Shown here: in pieces, positions 38,855-50,262 of the stretch
How the letters are laid out: the number at the start of each line of letters is the position of its first letter
Position numbering within the stretch: the stretch's first letter is position 1
Assembly: GCA_943737045.1 (NCBI GenBank)
Contig: CALSFV010000343.1
Location: 1-64,000 of the forward strand
Reading direction: 5' to 3'
Origin: Parapristionchus giblindavisi
Lineage: Eukaryota; Nematoda; Chromadorea; Rhabditida; Diplogasteridae
DNA: 64,000 bases
Notes under the pieces: generated by a model
What the model saw: only the letters and a program-made list of their open reading frames with translations
Database searches by the model: none
What the model was told of the DNA's origin: nothing
Position numbers and translations under genes: made by a program

Positions 38855-39741
38855 TCACTTCTCTTTATTTTCTTCTTTCAACAATGCGTCTATCTTTGTG
38901 ATGATTGGATCGACATATACCTGATAATTGTAAGAGATCAGAGATCAAAGATCAAATTTGCAAATGTTACTTACATTGTAGAAATATTCAGCTCCTTCAG
39001 TTTGTGGAAGATAAAGGTACATTAGAAATACGGCCTTTACTAGATAGTAAATAGGAAAGTAATGTAGTATAGTTTCAGCAAATGTATCGATCTATAAGAA
39101 GATTAAGGTAGATCCAAATACAATTATTGATTATTTCTACCACTGAAAATGCACCGAATACAGTCCAATATGTTAACCATTTAGTGTCGTCATCCTTCTC
39201 TACACTACGGATTGCCTAAACTATTCCTTTAATCATTTACAAAATATTTCCATTGAATTGACCTTGACGGAAACATAAGCTGGATATCCAAATCCAGTAA
39301 GATTACAGAGAAAATGTGCGCCCTTGCTAAAGATAAAAAAGAAGCCGACAAGTCCCATTATTATATATGCAATCTGAGAAGAAAATAAATGATTACGGTT
39401 AAAAAATCGGTAGGATTTATTACATTTTCTCTCTTCAAAGAAGTTTTCGTTTCAGCATTCATAATAATAGCATCAATTATGGCGTTGTGAGGTCCATAAA
39501 GATATTTAACTAGATCATTCTAAAATAAAATCGATGATCAACTAATCGATATTAGATTATCTATCGTACATTAGCTTTCTTTACACCCTCAGAGGGAGTT
39601 GGCCCAGCAATCGCTACATCCTTCCTTAATTATTATTTGATTTTAATAAACGATAAATAAAACATACCTAGAGGATGTTTTGCTGTTCGAACTGCTAGGC
39701 TTGAATGAACCTAATGAGCCACCGTCCGAAATTGTTGACAT
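38855..39741 (-). CDS. REEP5/Yop1-type ER-shaping protein, copy B
   Basis: Seven exons in phase give 197 residues: 39668-39741, 39570-39624, 39424-39519, 39263-39373, 39141-39215, 38975-39091, 38855-38920. The N-terminus MSTISDGGSLGSFKPSSSNS is longer and more Ser-rich than in copy A. The core is the same: YLYGPHNAIIDAIIMNAETK, GFGYPAYVSVKAIRSVEKDD, DTKWLTYWTVFGAFSV, AEYFYNVYVDPIITKIDALL. The C-terminus ends EENKEK. Sequence similarity to copy A continues for about 100 bp past the stop codon into the 3' flank, so the duplicated block extends beyond the coding region. Expected to be an ER tubule membrane protein. Confidence 0.92.
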
Positions 39742-40150
39742 TTCAAGAAATGAAATATTAAATGGATGATAATGAAATAGTTATCTTTCATTCATAATAT
39801 ACATATTTTTGCATAAATAATTTATCAATGAATTGCAAAGATTTTTTTGATTTGTTTTTTGCACATATATCATGGCTATTAAAGTTTTATCATTTTTTAA
39901 AAATAATAATTTAGTATGGCATCTTGATCTGCACATCACAGTTTAAAATAATTGACGGTATACTGTAACAACATCTCATCCCTAAGTAACAATTCAATCA
40001 ATAAATGCGCACTTTTGGCCTCCGCGTACGTGACTTTTGTCACCCGTTTCCTATGTACAATACAATAATAGTGAAAAAAAGAGTGCGGGACTAGCTAAAC
40101 AACGTAAGTATTGTTAGCCGTACTCAAGAATAATAAAAGGATATTGGAGA

Positions 40151-43100
40151 TCAAGCAGATTTGTCGTGACAACATGTTGTAGAATCAGATGAAAAGATAG
40201 ATGAGATCAATCGATATACTTCGAAGAAACCAATATAATGAAGAAACTTAAATAATCAATAATTGATTGATTGATCGAGTAGATTATTGTACTTACAGCT
40301 TCAGCATAAGGTAGAACTAGATTCCGGCCAAACATTTGTTGAGGAACACTTGCAGGACGTTTATGTCTAAATAGAAAATAAGCTCTTCTAATAATACTAA
40401 TAGTCAATTATGACAATTTGTGATAGTTCATTTGTCCATCTCCGCAATTTTAGTGGGGCCAATAATTTGGTCGAGCATTTTTGAGTCCCTAAAATTTGGC
40501 TACAAGACAAGCCCCTCTTTAAAGTTGGGGCAATAATTTGGTGTTCGCCCTAAATTTGGTTCAAAGTGTGGCCGTTATTTTAGTCCAAATTATTGTCCCA
40601 ACTTTAGAGCAAATTAAGAACCACCCACCAAATTATTGGCTCAACTTAAAAAGTGGGGCTTGTCTTGTAAATTTTAGGGGGGGGGGTGGACAATTCGGCA
40701 ACGCCCATTTCGGCAACGAGTTATAAATCGGTTGGGAGATCGTGTATGGAAACAAAAATTTTACCATTGTTATCAGTGTGGGTGTACGGTATTGGGCTAC
40801 CGTAACCGTCGGGAATCGCGAACTGATTTTTTAGTCGATCCATGACCATGACCGTCGGTTCATGGTTGAAAATGGCCAAAGTTGAAAAAAAAAATTTCTT
40901 TTATCTGAATTGAGTACTAACCATGGGAAAGTCTTCAAAAGAATTATTTATGAAAATCGAACCGGGGTTTTCCGTCATTTTCCCTACTATATAGAAAGGT
41001 ACGGTAGCTAGATTACGGTAGTTCGGGTTACTGTATCCAGAAAGATAAAAGTTGGCTCATTGTTGTTATAATGGTAACTAGTATTTTATCTCCGGCCATC
41101 GTGAATTTTTCAACTTCGGCTATTTTCAACCATGAACCCTTGGTCATGGGTCGACTAAAAAAATCAGTTCGCGATTCCCGACGGTTACGGTAGCCCAATA
41201 CCGTACACCCACACTGATAACAATGGTACATTTTTTGTTTTCATACACCTTCTCCCAACCGATTTATAACTCGTTGCCGAAATGGGCGTTCAGAATTGTC
41301 CAACCCCTAAATTTTAAGCTCAACTTCTACCAAATTATTCCCCCCATTAAAATTGCGGAGATAATGCACATGTTTCTTGTAATATAGCGAAATTGTAACC
41401 TTGCAAATGGTCCCATAGATGGATCAACAACGAAATCATAAAGAACTTTAGTCCATGATTCATGTTGAACTAGATCATTATAGAATTCTGGAGCTATTTG
41501 ACGAACCTTCAAATAGTTTATCTACTTATTCCATAACTCTTTATACAATTTGTTCTTGATAAGAATATAAACTATTGTGTGTTACCTTAGGTAGATTGAT
41601 TGAAGGAATATAAGGGAAGTCATGATGTTCCATATGATATCCAACATTGAATGTACATAGATTCCATAATCCATAATATGAATAAGTCTCTTGTCCTTCT
41701 TTGAATACATAATGTTCAGAAATGAAATGACCTCAAATGTAATTCTTATTTACTCATATCACTTCATGCTATTGTTGTTCATAGAGTGTAGCTAATCTTG
41801 ATGCAGATTGTGTAATTGTAGTTCTAATTGCATTTATAAAGTGTAATATCGAAGTGGATTAATAAATAAATCGAATGCCCCAAATATGAGGATTGTGAAA
41901 AAAACTTAATGAATGTGATATTATGTGAATATAATATTAAATTGTGTAAAAAACGAGTCATAGATATGTGTATTTGGTTTGATGAAATAGGAAATATAAA
42001 ATATATCAAACCAGCTGATGGATGAACTCCCATTGCAATCAATGTTCCGAAGATTAAATATATTAATGATTTAATTCCAAATGAATGTAAAATCCACAGA
42101 TCAAAAGCTATCTACAACTACTAATTGAAGATTTGACAAAAGTTAACATATTAACCTGAATAATAAAATTGATAATTTCCAAATCATTCGGTGCTTTCTT
42201 ATAGATGATCAAAGGACGAAAACCATAGAAGAAAGGCTGAATTATTATTGATTAACTTTTTGAATTATAAAAGTATGTTACTTGTAGTATTAACCAAAGG
42301 AATTTCCGTGGAGCTGAAGTAAAGAATTTAGCTTCTAAATCAGTTGGAACATCAGTATCTAATCCATCCTCACCTACAATATAACCAATTATTTATTTAT
42401 TTAATATTTATTTAAATATACCCTAAATACAGTATTCTAACCTAGATATCGATGATGTTCAACATGATATTTCTTGAATGAAATAGAAATTGGAATTCCG
42501 ATTGGAAGATTTGTAAACATACCAAAGAAACGATTCTACAAAGGATATCATTCATATCATAGATATAGTGTAATCATACAGCTATTGGATGATCATTTCC
42601 ATATATTGTATTATGAGATATATCATGAATAGCTAGAGTTAATCCATGATTTATTACACCTCCACATGAATATGCCATGAGAAAGATCAAAGTCCAATCC
42701 TCATCTGAGATCAAAGATCAACTAAATCAATCAATAATATAAATCACTCACTTTGTAATAACCAACAGAAGAATATTTGAATGAGAACCAAAGCAGCGAT
42801 AACATATTTGAGACTATGATCCACTCCAAATAACTTAAATTGAAAGATCTTTTACTATTTACAAAATTGATATGTTAAAGAATGGTATAAATTTGGATTT
42901 TAGTGCCTGGTTTTTAAATTTCTTTTTTTAGCGAATTGTATTAGGAAATTTCACAATTCTTAAAACTCAATTTGAGTTTAAAAAAGGTTTGAGATGGGAA
43001 TTGAAATATTACTACAATGGATTGTAAAAGTTTCTTTTAATTGAAAATCTTTTCAGGGATAATATTAATCTTTGCAATACGATCTATGACGTTCGTATTT

Positions 43101-43867
43101 GAGTACTACTCTATATTTTCTCCAGCTTATCCAGCTACCCTTCTCTCCCTCTCCCTCTCCTTCTCCCTCTACCTCTCCTTCTTCCTCTCCTTCTCCCTCT
43201 CTCCCTCTCCCTTTCTATCTCGCCCTAGTCTCCTCTTCTATAGTCGGCAACTTTGTATTTGCTGCGTGCAAACAATGATATCAATGGCTATGGAAGTGAA
43301 GATAAAGAGAGAAGGACATGAAGAGAGAGGGGAGAGATAGATGGAGAAGTAGAGGTAGAGGTAGAGATAGAGGTAGATGTAGAGGGAGAGGGAGAGGGAG
43401 AAGGAGAGGGAGAAGGAGAGGTAGAGGGAGAGGGAGGGTATGAATCATAGACTGAATTACATTGAATCTTCATTTGATTCGTCATATTGTCATATAAGAT
43501 GATTACATTCTAGAGAATTGTACTAATATTGTAAGTTCTAAAGATATTGTATTACTCTGGAGATGATTTGATCCCCTCCATGAATGAGAATCTTTGTATG
43601 AGAAGGAATTGATTGTTCTTTGTACATATGAATGACTAATATCTCTCTCACCCTTATGAATCATAACTTTCAGTTGAGTAAAGATTAAGACAAACCAAAG
43701 AGATAATTGTAGACTTGAATGAATCATTTATGAGTTCATACATAATCTATTCATATTCATACCTGTTTGATCTCAGGATATTTCTCAACTATAATATCTC
43801 TTCTACTCTTATGGGGTTGTTCTGTATAAGTCCAGATAAAGTCGTCTCTACTCACGACTCCTCCCAT
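40151..43867 (-). CDS. Sphingolipid delta4-desaturase (DEGS1/ttm-5 like)
   Basis: Inserts the delta4 double bond of dihydroceramide to give ceramide, in the ER membrane, using cytochrome b5 electrons. Eleven minus-strand exons join in phase to 365 residues: 43763-43867, 42752-42833, 42580-42704, 42442-42535, 42282-42373, 42156-42236, 42012-42111, 41586-41731, 41400-41506, 40297-40366, 40151-40246. The family N-terminus [20 protein letters not shown] is complete. All three histidine boxes are present: HDISHN, HVEHH (in [11 protein letters not shown]) and HMEHH (in [16 protein letters not shown]). The last two exons ([15 protein letters not shown] then [13 protein letters not shown]) make a tail longer than in vertebrate enzymes; they are the least certain part. 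The intron between exons 9 and 10 (40367-41399) holds nested foldback elements. Confidence 0.93.
40438..41362. mobile_element. Inverted-repeat element in desaturase intron 9
   Basis: The ends ATCTCCGCAATTTTA and the inverse TAAAATTGCGGAGAT enclose degenerate repeats of CCAAATTATTGGCCCAACTTT type on both strands. A second element at 40676-41307 is inserted in it. The whole occupies nearly the entire intron. Confidence 0.75.
40676..41307. mobile_element. Nested foldback with 8-bp target duplication
   Basis: Flanked by TAAATTTT at 40668-40675 and 41308-41315. The left end is AGGGGG... then TGGACAATTCGGCAACG; the right end is GAATTGTCCAACCCC. The arms (about 200 bp) contain GTGTACGGTATTGGGCTACC and its inverse. 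The loop (about 40890-41090) holds a 49-bp copy of the gene fragment at 33472-33520. The G-run plus CAACG end style resembles the element at 34557-36309. Confidence 0.8.
43135..43440. repeat. Facing pyrimidine and purine tracts
   Basis: A CT-rich tract (43135-43215) and a GA-rich tract (43330-43440) lie head to head about 115 bp apart in intron 1 of the desaturase. They could pair in the transcript. Confidence 0.8.
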
Positions 43868-45243
43868 TCTTAAGATTAACTTTATGATACTTTAGAACAA
43901 TGATTTATCTATGCATAACGACAAATCACGAAAATTTAAGATAACAGTGAGAAATGAACGATTGAATTGATAAAAAACATAATATGACATGTAGTATGAG
44001 ATTAATAAAAGGAATAAATAAATAGATTGAAAGAGGATTGACTAGATTCTATCTAGACTTCTATAGTATTCTTCTACCTCTTACTCTATCTCTATCTCTC
44101 CCTCTCTCTCCTCCCTCTCCCTCTCTCCTCCCTCTCTCCTCACTCTCCCTCTCCCTCCTCTACCTCTTCGTTCTCGCATCATTCACAATAGAGACACCAT
44201 GTAGCCCGTGCACATACACTTCATTCGTTATTGGAGGACAACAAAAAGAATAGAATGAAGAATATGTGTACTAGTATACCATTTCCAGGGTAACTGAATG
44301 AAATCAAAGAGAAATAGGAAGAGGGAGAGGGAGAGGTAGAGACGGAGAGATAGAGTTATAGAGGGAGAGGTAGAGAGGAATAGAGTTATAAAGACTGATT
44401 GGAAGAGCTATAGAGAGGGAAGGGAAATGAGCCAATATGAAGCCCTTCCGTAAGATAGAAATGAGAGGAGGAGGGGAATAAAGACATTGAGAGGGATAGA
44501 TAGACTCTATAGTAATAGATGAAGTATAAATATGACTCATAATTAATTATTGTAAAATATATATCCACATTGGATAAATGATATTGAAGTCCACTAACGA
44601 GAATTATTTCATTGTAAAGGCGATTGAATGATAGAAAGAAGAAGAGAATGAGAGAATGGAGACATGATGACTAATCTACTTAAGATTAAGTCTTCGACCT
44701 TAGTGTAAGTACAAGAGACTAAGGTGAGAAGAATGAGAAGAACTATCTTCATATGGAATAGAAGAAGAGGAAGACGAAAGCGATTAGAAGTATGTCAAAC
44801 AATGAATAGAAAGAAGAAGAATATGGAAGATGTATGATAAGAATCGAATGAATGAATGGAATTGATAGAGGTTATCTATCTTTTCATAAGAAATACAATC
44901 ATGAGTATGATTTGTACATTGATTCAGATGAAAAGTTGTTCTTAATCAGAAACAAATGGAATGGATTCAGTAGTTAAAGTATCCGATGAAAGTGATAAAA
45001 TGGAATAGATTCGGAGACATTAGTATGTATTCATTGGGAAATGAATGATATGAAGTGACTATGTATTGATAGTTTCTATGTTAAAGATAAGAAGAAATGA
45101 CTTCGATGGTTTACAAAGATACTAAAGATGACTAAGAAGAATGTGAGAATATGATTAAATAATGATTATGAATAAATAGATTCTCTTGTTATTATATACA
45201 AATGAATATTTAAGAGATTATTGAATGAATAATGAATAAGAGT
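43868..45243. other. Intergenic region upstream of desaturase and Cys-rich gene
   Basis: Divergent promoters for the minus-strand desaturase and the plus-strand gene at 45878 should lie here. It contains a C/T tract at 44085-44165 and a G/A tract at 44310-44385. No gene seen. Confidence 0.5.
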
Positions 45244-45244
45244 A

Positions 45245-45701
45245 CACTCACAGAAATTTCCCTTATATTTAAGGGAATAATTCCCTGGCTAAGGTACCCC
45301 AAGAGAATTATTCCCAGTTATATAAGGGAATTATTTCCCATACCTGTAAGGGAATTATTGCCTTACATTTAAGGGATTTGAAATAGATTTAAACAATAAG
45401 AAAAATTGGCAAAGTTGATTCACACTGGGTAGGAATCGAACCTACGAGGTTCGGATCTCTACACAACAATCTTGCCACTAAGCCATGTGGACATGTTCGA
45501 ACTCTCGTAAAACTTGATGATAGCTGTAGTCGGACGCGCTCATACATGCATTGGAAATCCCTTATATGTAAGGCAATTTGTTAAGGGAATAATTCCCTAG
45601 TAAAAATTGCCTTACATATAAGGGATTGCGCGTAGATAAGGGAATTATTCCCTAGGGGAATTGCAGTTCCAAAACTTCCCTTAGGGAATTTTCTGTGAGT
45701 G
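45245..45701. mobile_element. Tc1/mariner-type MITE carrying a tRNA-like core
   Basis: The ends CACTCACAGAAATTTCCCTT and the inverse (AAGGGAATTTTCTGTGAGTG type, one change) are flanked by TA on both sides (45243-45244, 45702-45703). Several internal copies of AAGGGAATAATTCCCT make further short inverted repeats. The middle holds the tRNA-like module at 45421-45492. No transposase. Located about 180 bp upstream of the single-module Cys-rich gene, so it could affect that promoter. Confidence 0.85.
45421..45492 (-). ncRNA. tRNA-like module inside MITE
   Basis: Reading the minus strand: CACATGG begins an acceptor-like stem that pairs with CCAGTGTG at the 3' end with a mismatch or two. TGGCTTAGTGGCA fits Pol III box A. 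GTAGG-TTCGATT-CCTAC is a perfect T-arm containing box B (GGTTCGATTCC). Spacing is tRNA-like. The anticodon arm is poor, so a functional tRNA is unlikely; a tRNA-derived Pol III promoter is more likely. Confidence 0.65.
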
Positions 45702-45877
45702 TATATATCATTCGAATACAGAATGATACATTTCTGAAGGAAAGATAAGAAATATGAGTCAATCTTTTTTCACTTTATCAATCCTTTCTGTCAATATCTT
45801 TCACCCATATTTATTCATTTTATATCAATACTTACTCAGAAATCTTCCATTTATTCATTCCATCCTTCATTTCAATC

Positions 45878-46692
45878 ATGAAGTCAATAGTTCTAATCGT
45901 TCTTTATTCTTTCTTCATTGTTGTTGGTATGTATTCATACGTTATTCAAGATAAATTCATATTCATCTTACATAGGGTAGATCATTGATTATGCGAGACT
46001 TTAGATTGAATTAATTGATTGTAGATCGTTATCGATCAAATCCATATTAATGTGGAATGTAGATAGAAAAGGAAAGAAAATGAATAAGATAATGAATGGG
46101 AGAGATTGAATCCATTTCATCTCCATAGTAATCCCTCTTAGATGCACTTTTCATATATCTGAAATAATCAATAATCATTCATTTTATCCCTTATAGATTC
46201 TACCGTATCATGTTATTCATGTATGAATACAAATGGATATGATTGTACTGGAGAGGTATGTCAAGGATCATACTGTATCTATGGTGAATTCATCATGAAA
46301 ATACTAAATTATATTGATTAATTTAGCTCGAAAAGTAGAAAATGGAGTGCCATCAGTAAATAAAACCTGTTCTCCCTCTAGTTTCTATATATATCCTGAT
46401 GGAAGTCAGAGTAAAACTCATAATGGATGCGAATTCAAGTAAGAATATTCATCAATTTCAAATAATCGACGTTGTCGACCAGAAAGATTCAAATATTCTC
46501 GAGGAATACCTTTAAGGATATCATGATATCGTAACTAATTCTATTTAATTAAGGAACATCAAAGGAGTCGCATATGCAGTTAATGTGTGTGATTCAGAAT
46601 CATATTGTGATTATGAATGTAAATCTTCATATAGTATCTCTATTATTATATCACTTCTTATGATATCCATTCTTTATCTTTTCAAAATGTGA
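45878..46692 (+). CDS. Secreted Cys-rich protein, one ET/Ly6-like module
   Basis: Four exons in phase (45878-45926, 46197-46283, 46327-46438, 46554-46692) give 128 residues. Exon 1 is a signal peptide (MKSIVLIVLYSFFIVV). The module follows: VSCYSCMNTNGYDCTGEVCQ, GSYCIY, a single Cys in NKTCSPSS, HNGCEF, then NVCDSESYCDYEC, ten cysteines in the nematode ET-module/Ly6 pattern. The C-terminus is a hydrophobic stretch (SISIIISLLMISILYLF) ending KM, consistent with a GPI signal or membrane anchor. Introns bounding the module are phase 1 or 2 as in the larger relative at 50263. Function is unknown; it probably sits on the outer cell surface. Confidence 0.85.
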
Positions 46693-46812
46693 TCCTTCAT
46701 ATACATAATCTCTTCACGATAAAAGAATATGTTTAAATTAAATATCATTCGTTTGATCTTTTGGAGTCCAAATTGAACACACCACCAGTACCCCTCGTTT
46801 TCATTCTTTCCC

Positions 46813-47036
46813 ACTCACAAGGAGTCTCTTATGTCTTAAGATGGCGATAAGTGACTATTTATAGCTTATTTGAAAGCACTTTCTCTGTAGAATGAGAATG
46901 TATGTTTAAAAAATCCGAAACTGCTCTGTACGTGGATTTTAAAAAAATCCAATTTTGAGCAATTTCTGCCTTGAAATTCCTGTGTATTGGCAGTTGAATT
47001 GTCACTTACCTTAAGACATAAGAGACTCCTTGTCAG
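46813..47036. mobile_element. Small inverted-repeat element, family 2
   Basis: The left end ACTCACAAGGAGTCTCTTAT-GTCTTAAG and right end CTTAAGAC-ATAAGAGACTCCTTGTCAG are inverse. The interior (CATTTGAAAG, CTTTCTCTGTAGAATGAGAA, GCAATTTCTGCCTTGAAATT) closely matches the outer arms of the larger foldback at 60122-61330, so this is a solo or deleted form of that family. Confidence 0.8.
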
Positions 47037-47384
47037 AACAGCCCGATTATACTCCCAATTACCAGTTATTGTCCGAACCGCCCCCAATATTCGAATAATT
47101 AAACGTCGATTGGATGCCCACCCCAATATCGTCGAATTATCACTTTCTCATTGAATCCGGAGAGTCGTCAATCATATCTTACCACCTATTGTTTCTTTCA
47201 ATTGCAATTGCGCCTCGGGCGTAGGTAAATTATTATTGTTATTCGTTTTCACTGAACAAAACTTCTTGTTTTAAGGAATTAGAAAGTCAGTAGTCTTAGA
47301 GAAGTCTTGTTGTTAGTAATATTTTTAATGATGGAGAATGTATATGTATAAACTTATAAAGATTAGCATATTCAAGGAGTGTTG

Positions 47385-47450
47385 CCTTCTTACCGATCTC
47401 TTGTCGCAGTGGTAAAACTGTTCAGCATATGGAGCCAGATTCGAAATCTT
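47385..47450 (+). ncRNA. Degenerate tRNA-like sequence
   Basis: TGTCGCAGTGGTAAAAC resembles box A, and AGATTCGAAATCT is a self-complementary T-arm with a box-B core, about 32 bp downstream. It is close in form to the module at 60357. The following AAAGCGCGACTTTCC...GCGCGATC may be a tail or hairpin. Possibly a SINE remnant. Confidence 0.45.
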
Positions 47451-47974
47451 TTGCCGAATATTCCAGTATTTAAAAAGCGCGACTTTCCCTGTACTATCAA
47501 GCGCGATCTATCCATGATTCTACCGATCAATGAGACGAATCGGCATAAAATAAAGTTTATGATATGTTGAATAATTTTTGCTCTCTTTCTATCTTGTAAA
47601 CATTGGGAACATGATGAAATCCAGCAAAAGCATTAGAAAATTTATAATTCGCGCCACAAAATTTCGAAAATATTTCTAATTGTTGATTAGATTACGGTAT
47701 TTGAAAAAAAGTTTCTCTCCCTATAAGGTAGGCAAAAATCAAATTAAAAAAATTTTGTACTGACAATGAGCTATATCTCATACATAGTCTATAATGTGTT
47801 ATTATTTACATGATGATAATATCGGATTTAACGAGATTCAACTCACACACAAATTTTTACTTAAAGGCAGCTGGCTTCCAAAAATTTCGATTCGAAATAG
47901 TTAAAATAGTTGATCTCATGTTGATAAGCTCAAAAAACTGATCACGAATATGTATTTTAAAGTTTGAAACGACG

Positions 47975-48236
47975 CTCTGGTAAGAAGTTGGATTACTGTA
48001 GCTTGCTCCACACCACGGGCGAGGTTTCCGAACTACAGTATGCTAACTCCACGGAAAGGCTCAAAAATGCTCATTACTGAGTTTTATTCTTCATAATTCC
48101 CCACTGCTGATAGAATTACCATCAAAACATTCAATTTCAAGTCGTATCCAAAGAGTTGGTGTGGCAATTAGGAAAAGGCTCCCGCTATCTGGAGCAGACT
48201 GTAGTTTTTTTAACTGCGCCGTTCTCCTTACCAGAG
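47975..48236. repeat. Possible short inverted-repeat element
   Basis: CTCTGGTAAGAAG at the left and CTCCTTACCAGAG at the right are inverse with one change. Inner segments CTGTAG near both ends also pair. No target duplication seen. Confidence 0.45.
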
Positions 48237-48741
48237 AATTCTTATGATATAAGATTTATATATTTCGAAACAGAATTTCAAGCTCTTTTATATGAGATCA
48301 ACTTGTTTTTCGTTTCCCGGTCCCTTTAAATTGAACTGAACATCTTAAGAAAATTTACTGTGTGAGTATCCTCATTGATGATATAAACTCATTGGTTCCA
48401 ATATGTATGTCCAGTATGATTCTGATACTTTTATCATTAAATATGTACAGCGCAGAAATAATTCTATATTTGTTCATAATCTATGGAAACTGTACTGACG
48501 GTAAAATCTCTCATATTTGAGTCATGGGTTATCTTAGATGCGATAATTTGAGAAAGGTTTTCCCATATGTGAAAAAACTTAGTTAGCTTACCCCCGTCCC
48601 CGTTATTATCTCGATCCAGAGAGTACAATTTAACATGTCTTTTTGAGAGATTTTTTAGTAAGCTAATCTTTCTCTAAGGAAGTCCATTTAGACATTCTAC
48701 CTCTACGAGAATTTGTCGTGAGTGTGGGCTACATATCAATA

Positions 48742-49708
48742 CCAGAGATGTTCGTTAATGAAAATTTTCGTTAATTCGTTAAGTCGTTAAATTAACGAAA
48801 ATAAAGTCGTTAATTTTCGTTAATTTCGTTAATTTTCGTTAATTTCGTTAATTTTCGTTAATTTTTCAAACTTCGAATTTTTTTATCAAAAAAAGGTTCA
48901 TTTCTAAGAATAACATTAACAGAATAGAATAACAGTTTCCTAAAATAGAGATAAAAATTGATTTGGAAATAATATTTTTAAAACAAAACAAAAATACGAA
49001 TATGCCCAATGATTAGATTTTGAATATCAGGAGAATGTTAAAGGAGGAATGTAAAGTGATCTTGTAAATCCCCCATAAATATCTCTCTTGTGCGAATGCC
49101 AAATGATATGTGCGAAGTCAGCGCAGCCATCTCATTTATCCCATTGCGCAGAGTTAAACTTTCGGAGTCATCACCACCCTAGTCGCTAATTGGCGAACAT
49201 AGGTCGAAAAGTATGTTATAAAGTACCAAGCCTGACCGGATTTTGAGCCCAAATTACACAAAAATCAAAAAAACCTGACCTTTTTTGAGCCTAACATGCC
49301 AATAATCGAAAAACCTGACCGGATTTTTAGTCAAACTTGCCAAAAATCGAAAAACATGACTGGATTTTGACAACCGATAACCAAGCTATTCGACCTATGT
49401 TGGCGAATTTCGTCAATTTTCAAAGAAGTGCACGGGCCTGTCGGTTTTTAGCATAAAAAAGCCGAATTAACATAAAATAAATGGTGCACGATAGGTGGAA
49501 TAATTTTTGCAACCTTTTTGTCTTCACAGATTGTTCATGAAAATTCTTTTGACTCAGAAAATGAGCTTCTCCAGCATGATTTTCATTAACGAAAACATTA
49601 ACGAAAATTAACTTATTTTCGTTAATTCGTTAATCGTTAAATTTTAACGAAAAATGTCGTTAAAATTAACGAATTTCGTTAATTCGTTAATCGTTAATAC
49701 CATCTCTG
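48742..49708. mobile_element. Element with TTAACGAA-repeat ends
   Basis: CAGAGATG at the left and CATCTCTG at the right enclose arrays of TTCGTTAATTTTCGTTAATT type at one end and the inverse AACGAAAATTAACG at the other (about 49590-49700). Between them is a direct repeat of about 50-60 bp at 49225-49380. No gene seen. Confidence 0.65.
49225..49380. repeat. Degenerate tandem repeat CCTGACCGGATTTT
   Basis: Three to four copies of AACCTGACCGGATTTTGAGC...CCAAAAATCGAAA with a period of about 50 bp, inside the TTAACGAA-ended element. Confidence 0.65.
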
Positions 49709-50262
49709 ATCAATACGATGCCATGGTAATAAATACAGTTACTACAATTGAAATAATTGGAATACATTACGAAAAGACTTTAAAGATGGACAAATTGTAA
49801 ACATATTGAACTAAGATTGTTTTGAGTATAGACAACAGTGGTGCAAACCTTTTTATAAATAAAATAAAATAAGAGAAACGGATCACTTGATATTATGTTT
49901 TCTATTATAATTGAAGCTGTGTCAACAAAAAAAAAACGATTTGATCTCTTCTATCACTCGAATCTGTATTATATTTGAATTGTGACCATTTTATCCTACT
50001 TCAGTTCTAATTCCTTCACAGTTTCATTCTTTACTCTAATCAATCCACTCTTACTTGACAGTCAAGTGATATAAGCTGAATGATAGATAGATAGATAAAT
50101 AGATATTAGATAGAATCGTTTACTCAATCATCTCATATATGGGAATAGATGAGTCAAATCGTCTTCTTCCTTCATTCAATCCTTTAAGCCAATACACACC
50201 CTTATCTATCTATTCCTTCAGCCTCTCCAGTTACTCTTCCATTTCATTTCACATACGTGAAC

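Noticed and set aside
38567..39025. 152-codon plus-strand frame over REEP copy B
   Set aside because: It overlaps the 3' flank and last exons of the minus-strand REEP gene and has no recognisable domain.
45421..45492. Functional tRNA gene
   Set aside because: The T-arm and boxes are good, but the anticodon stem and loop are poor and the sequence lies in a transposon. Kept as a tRNA-like module only.
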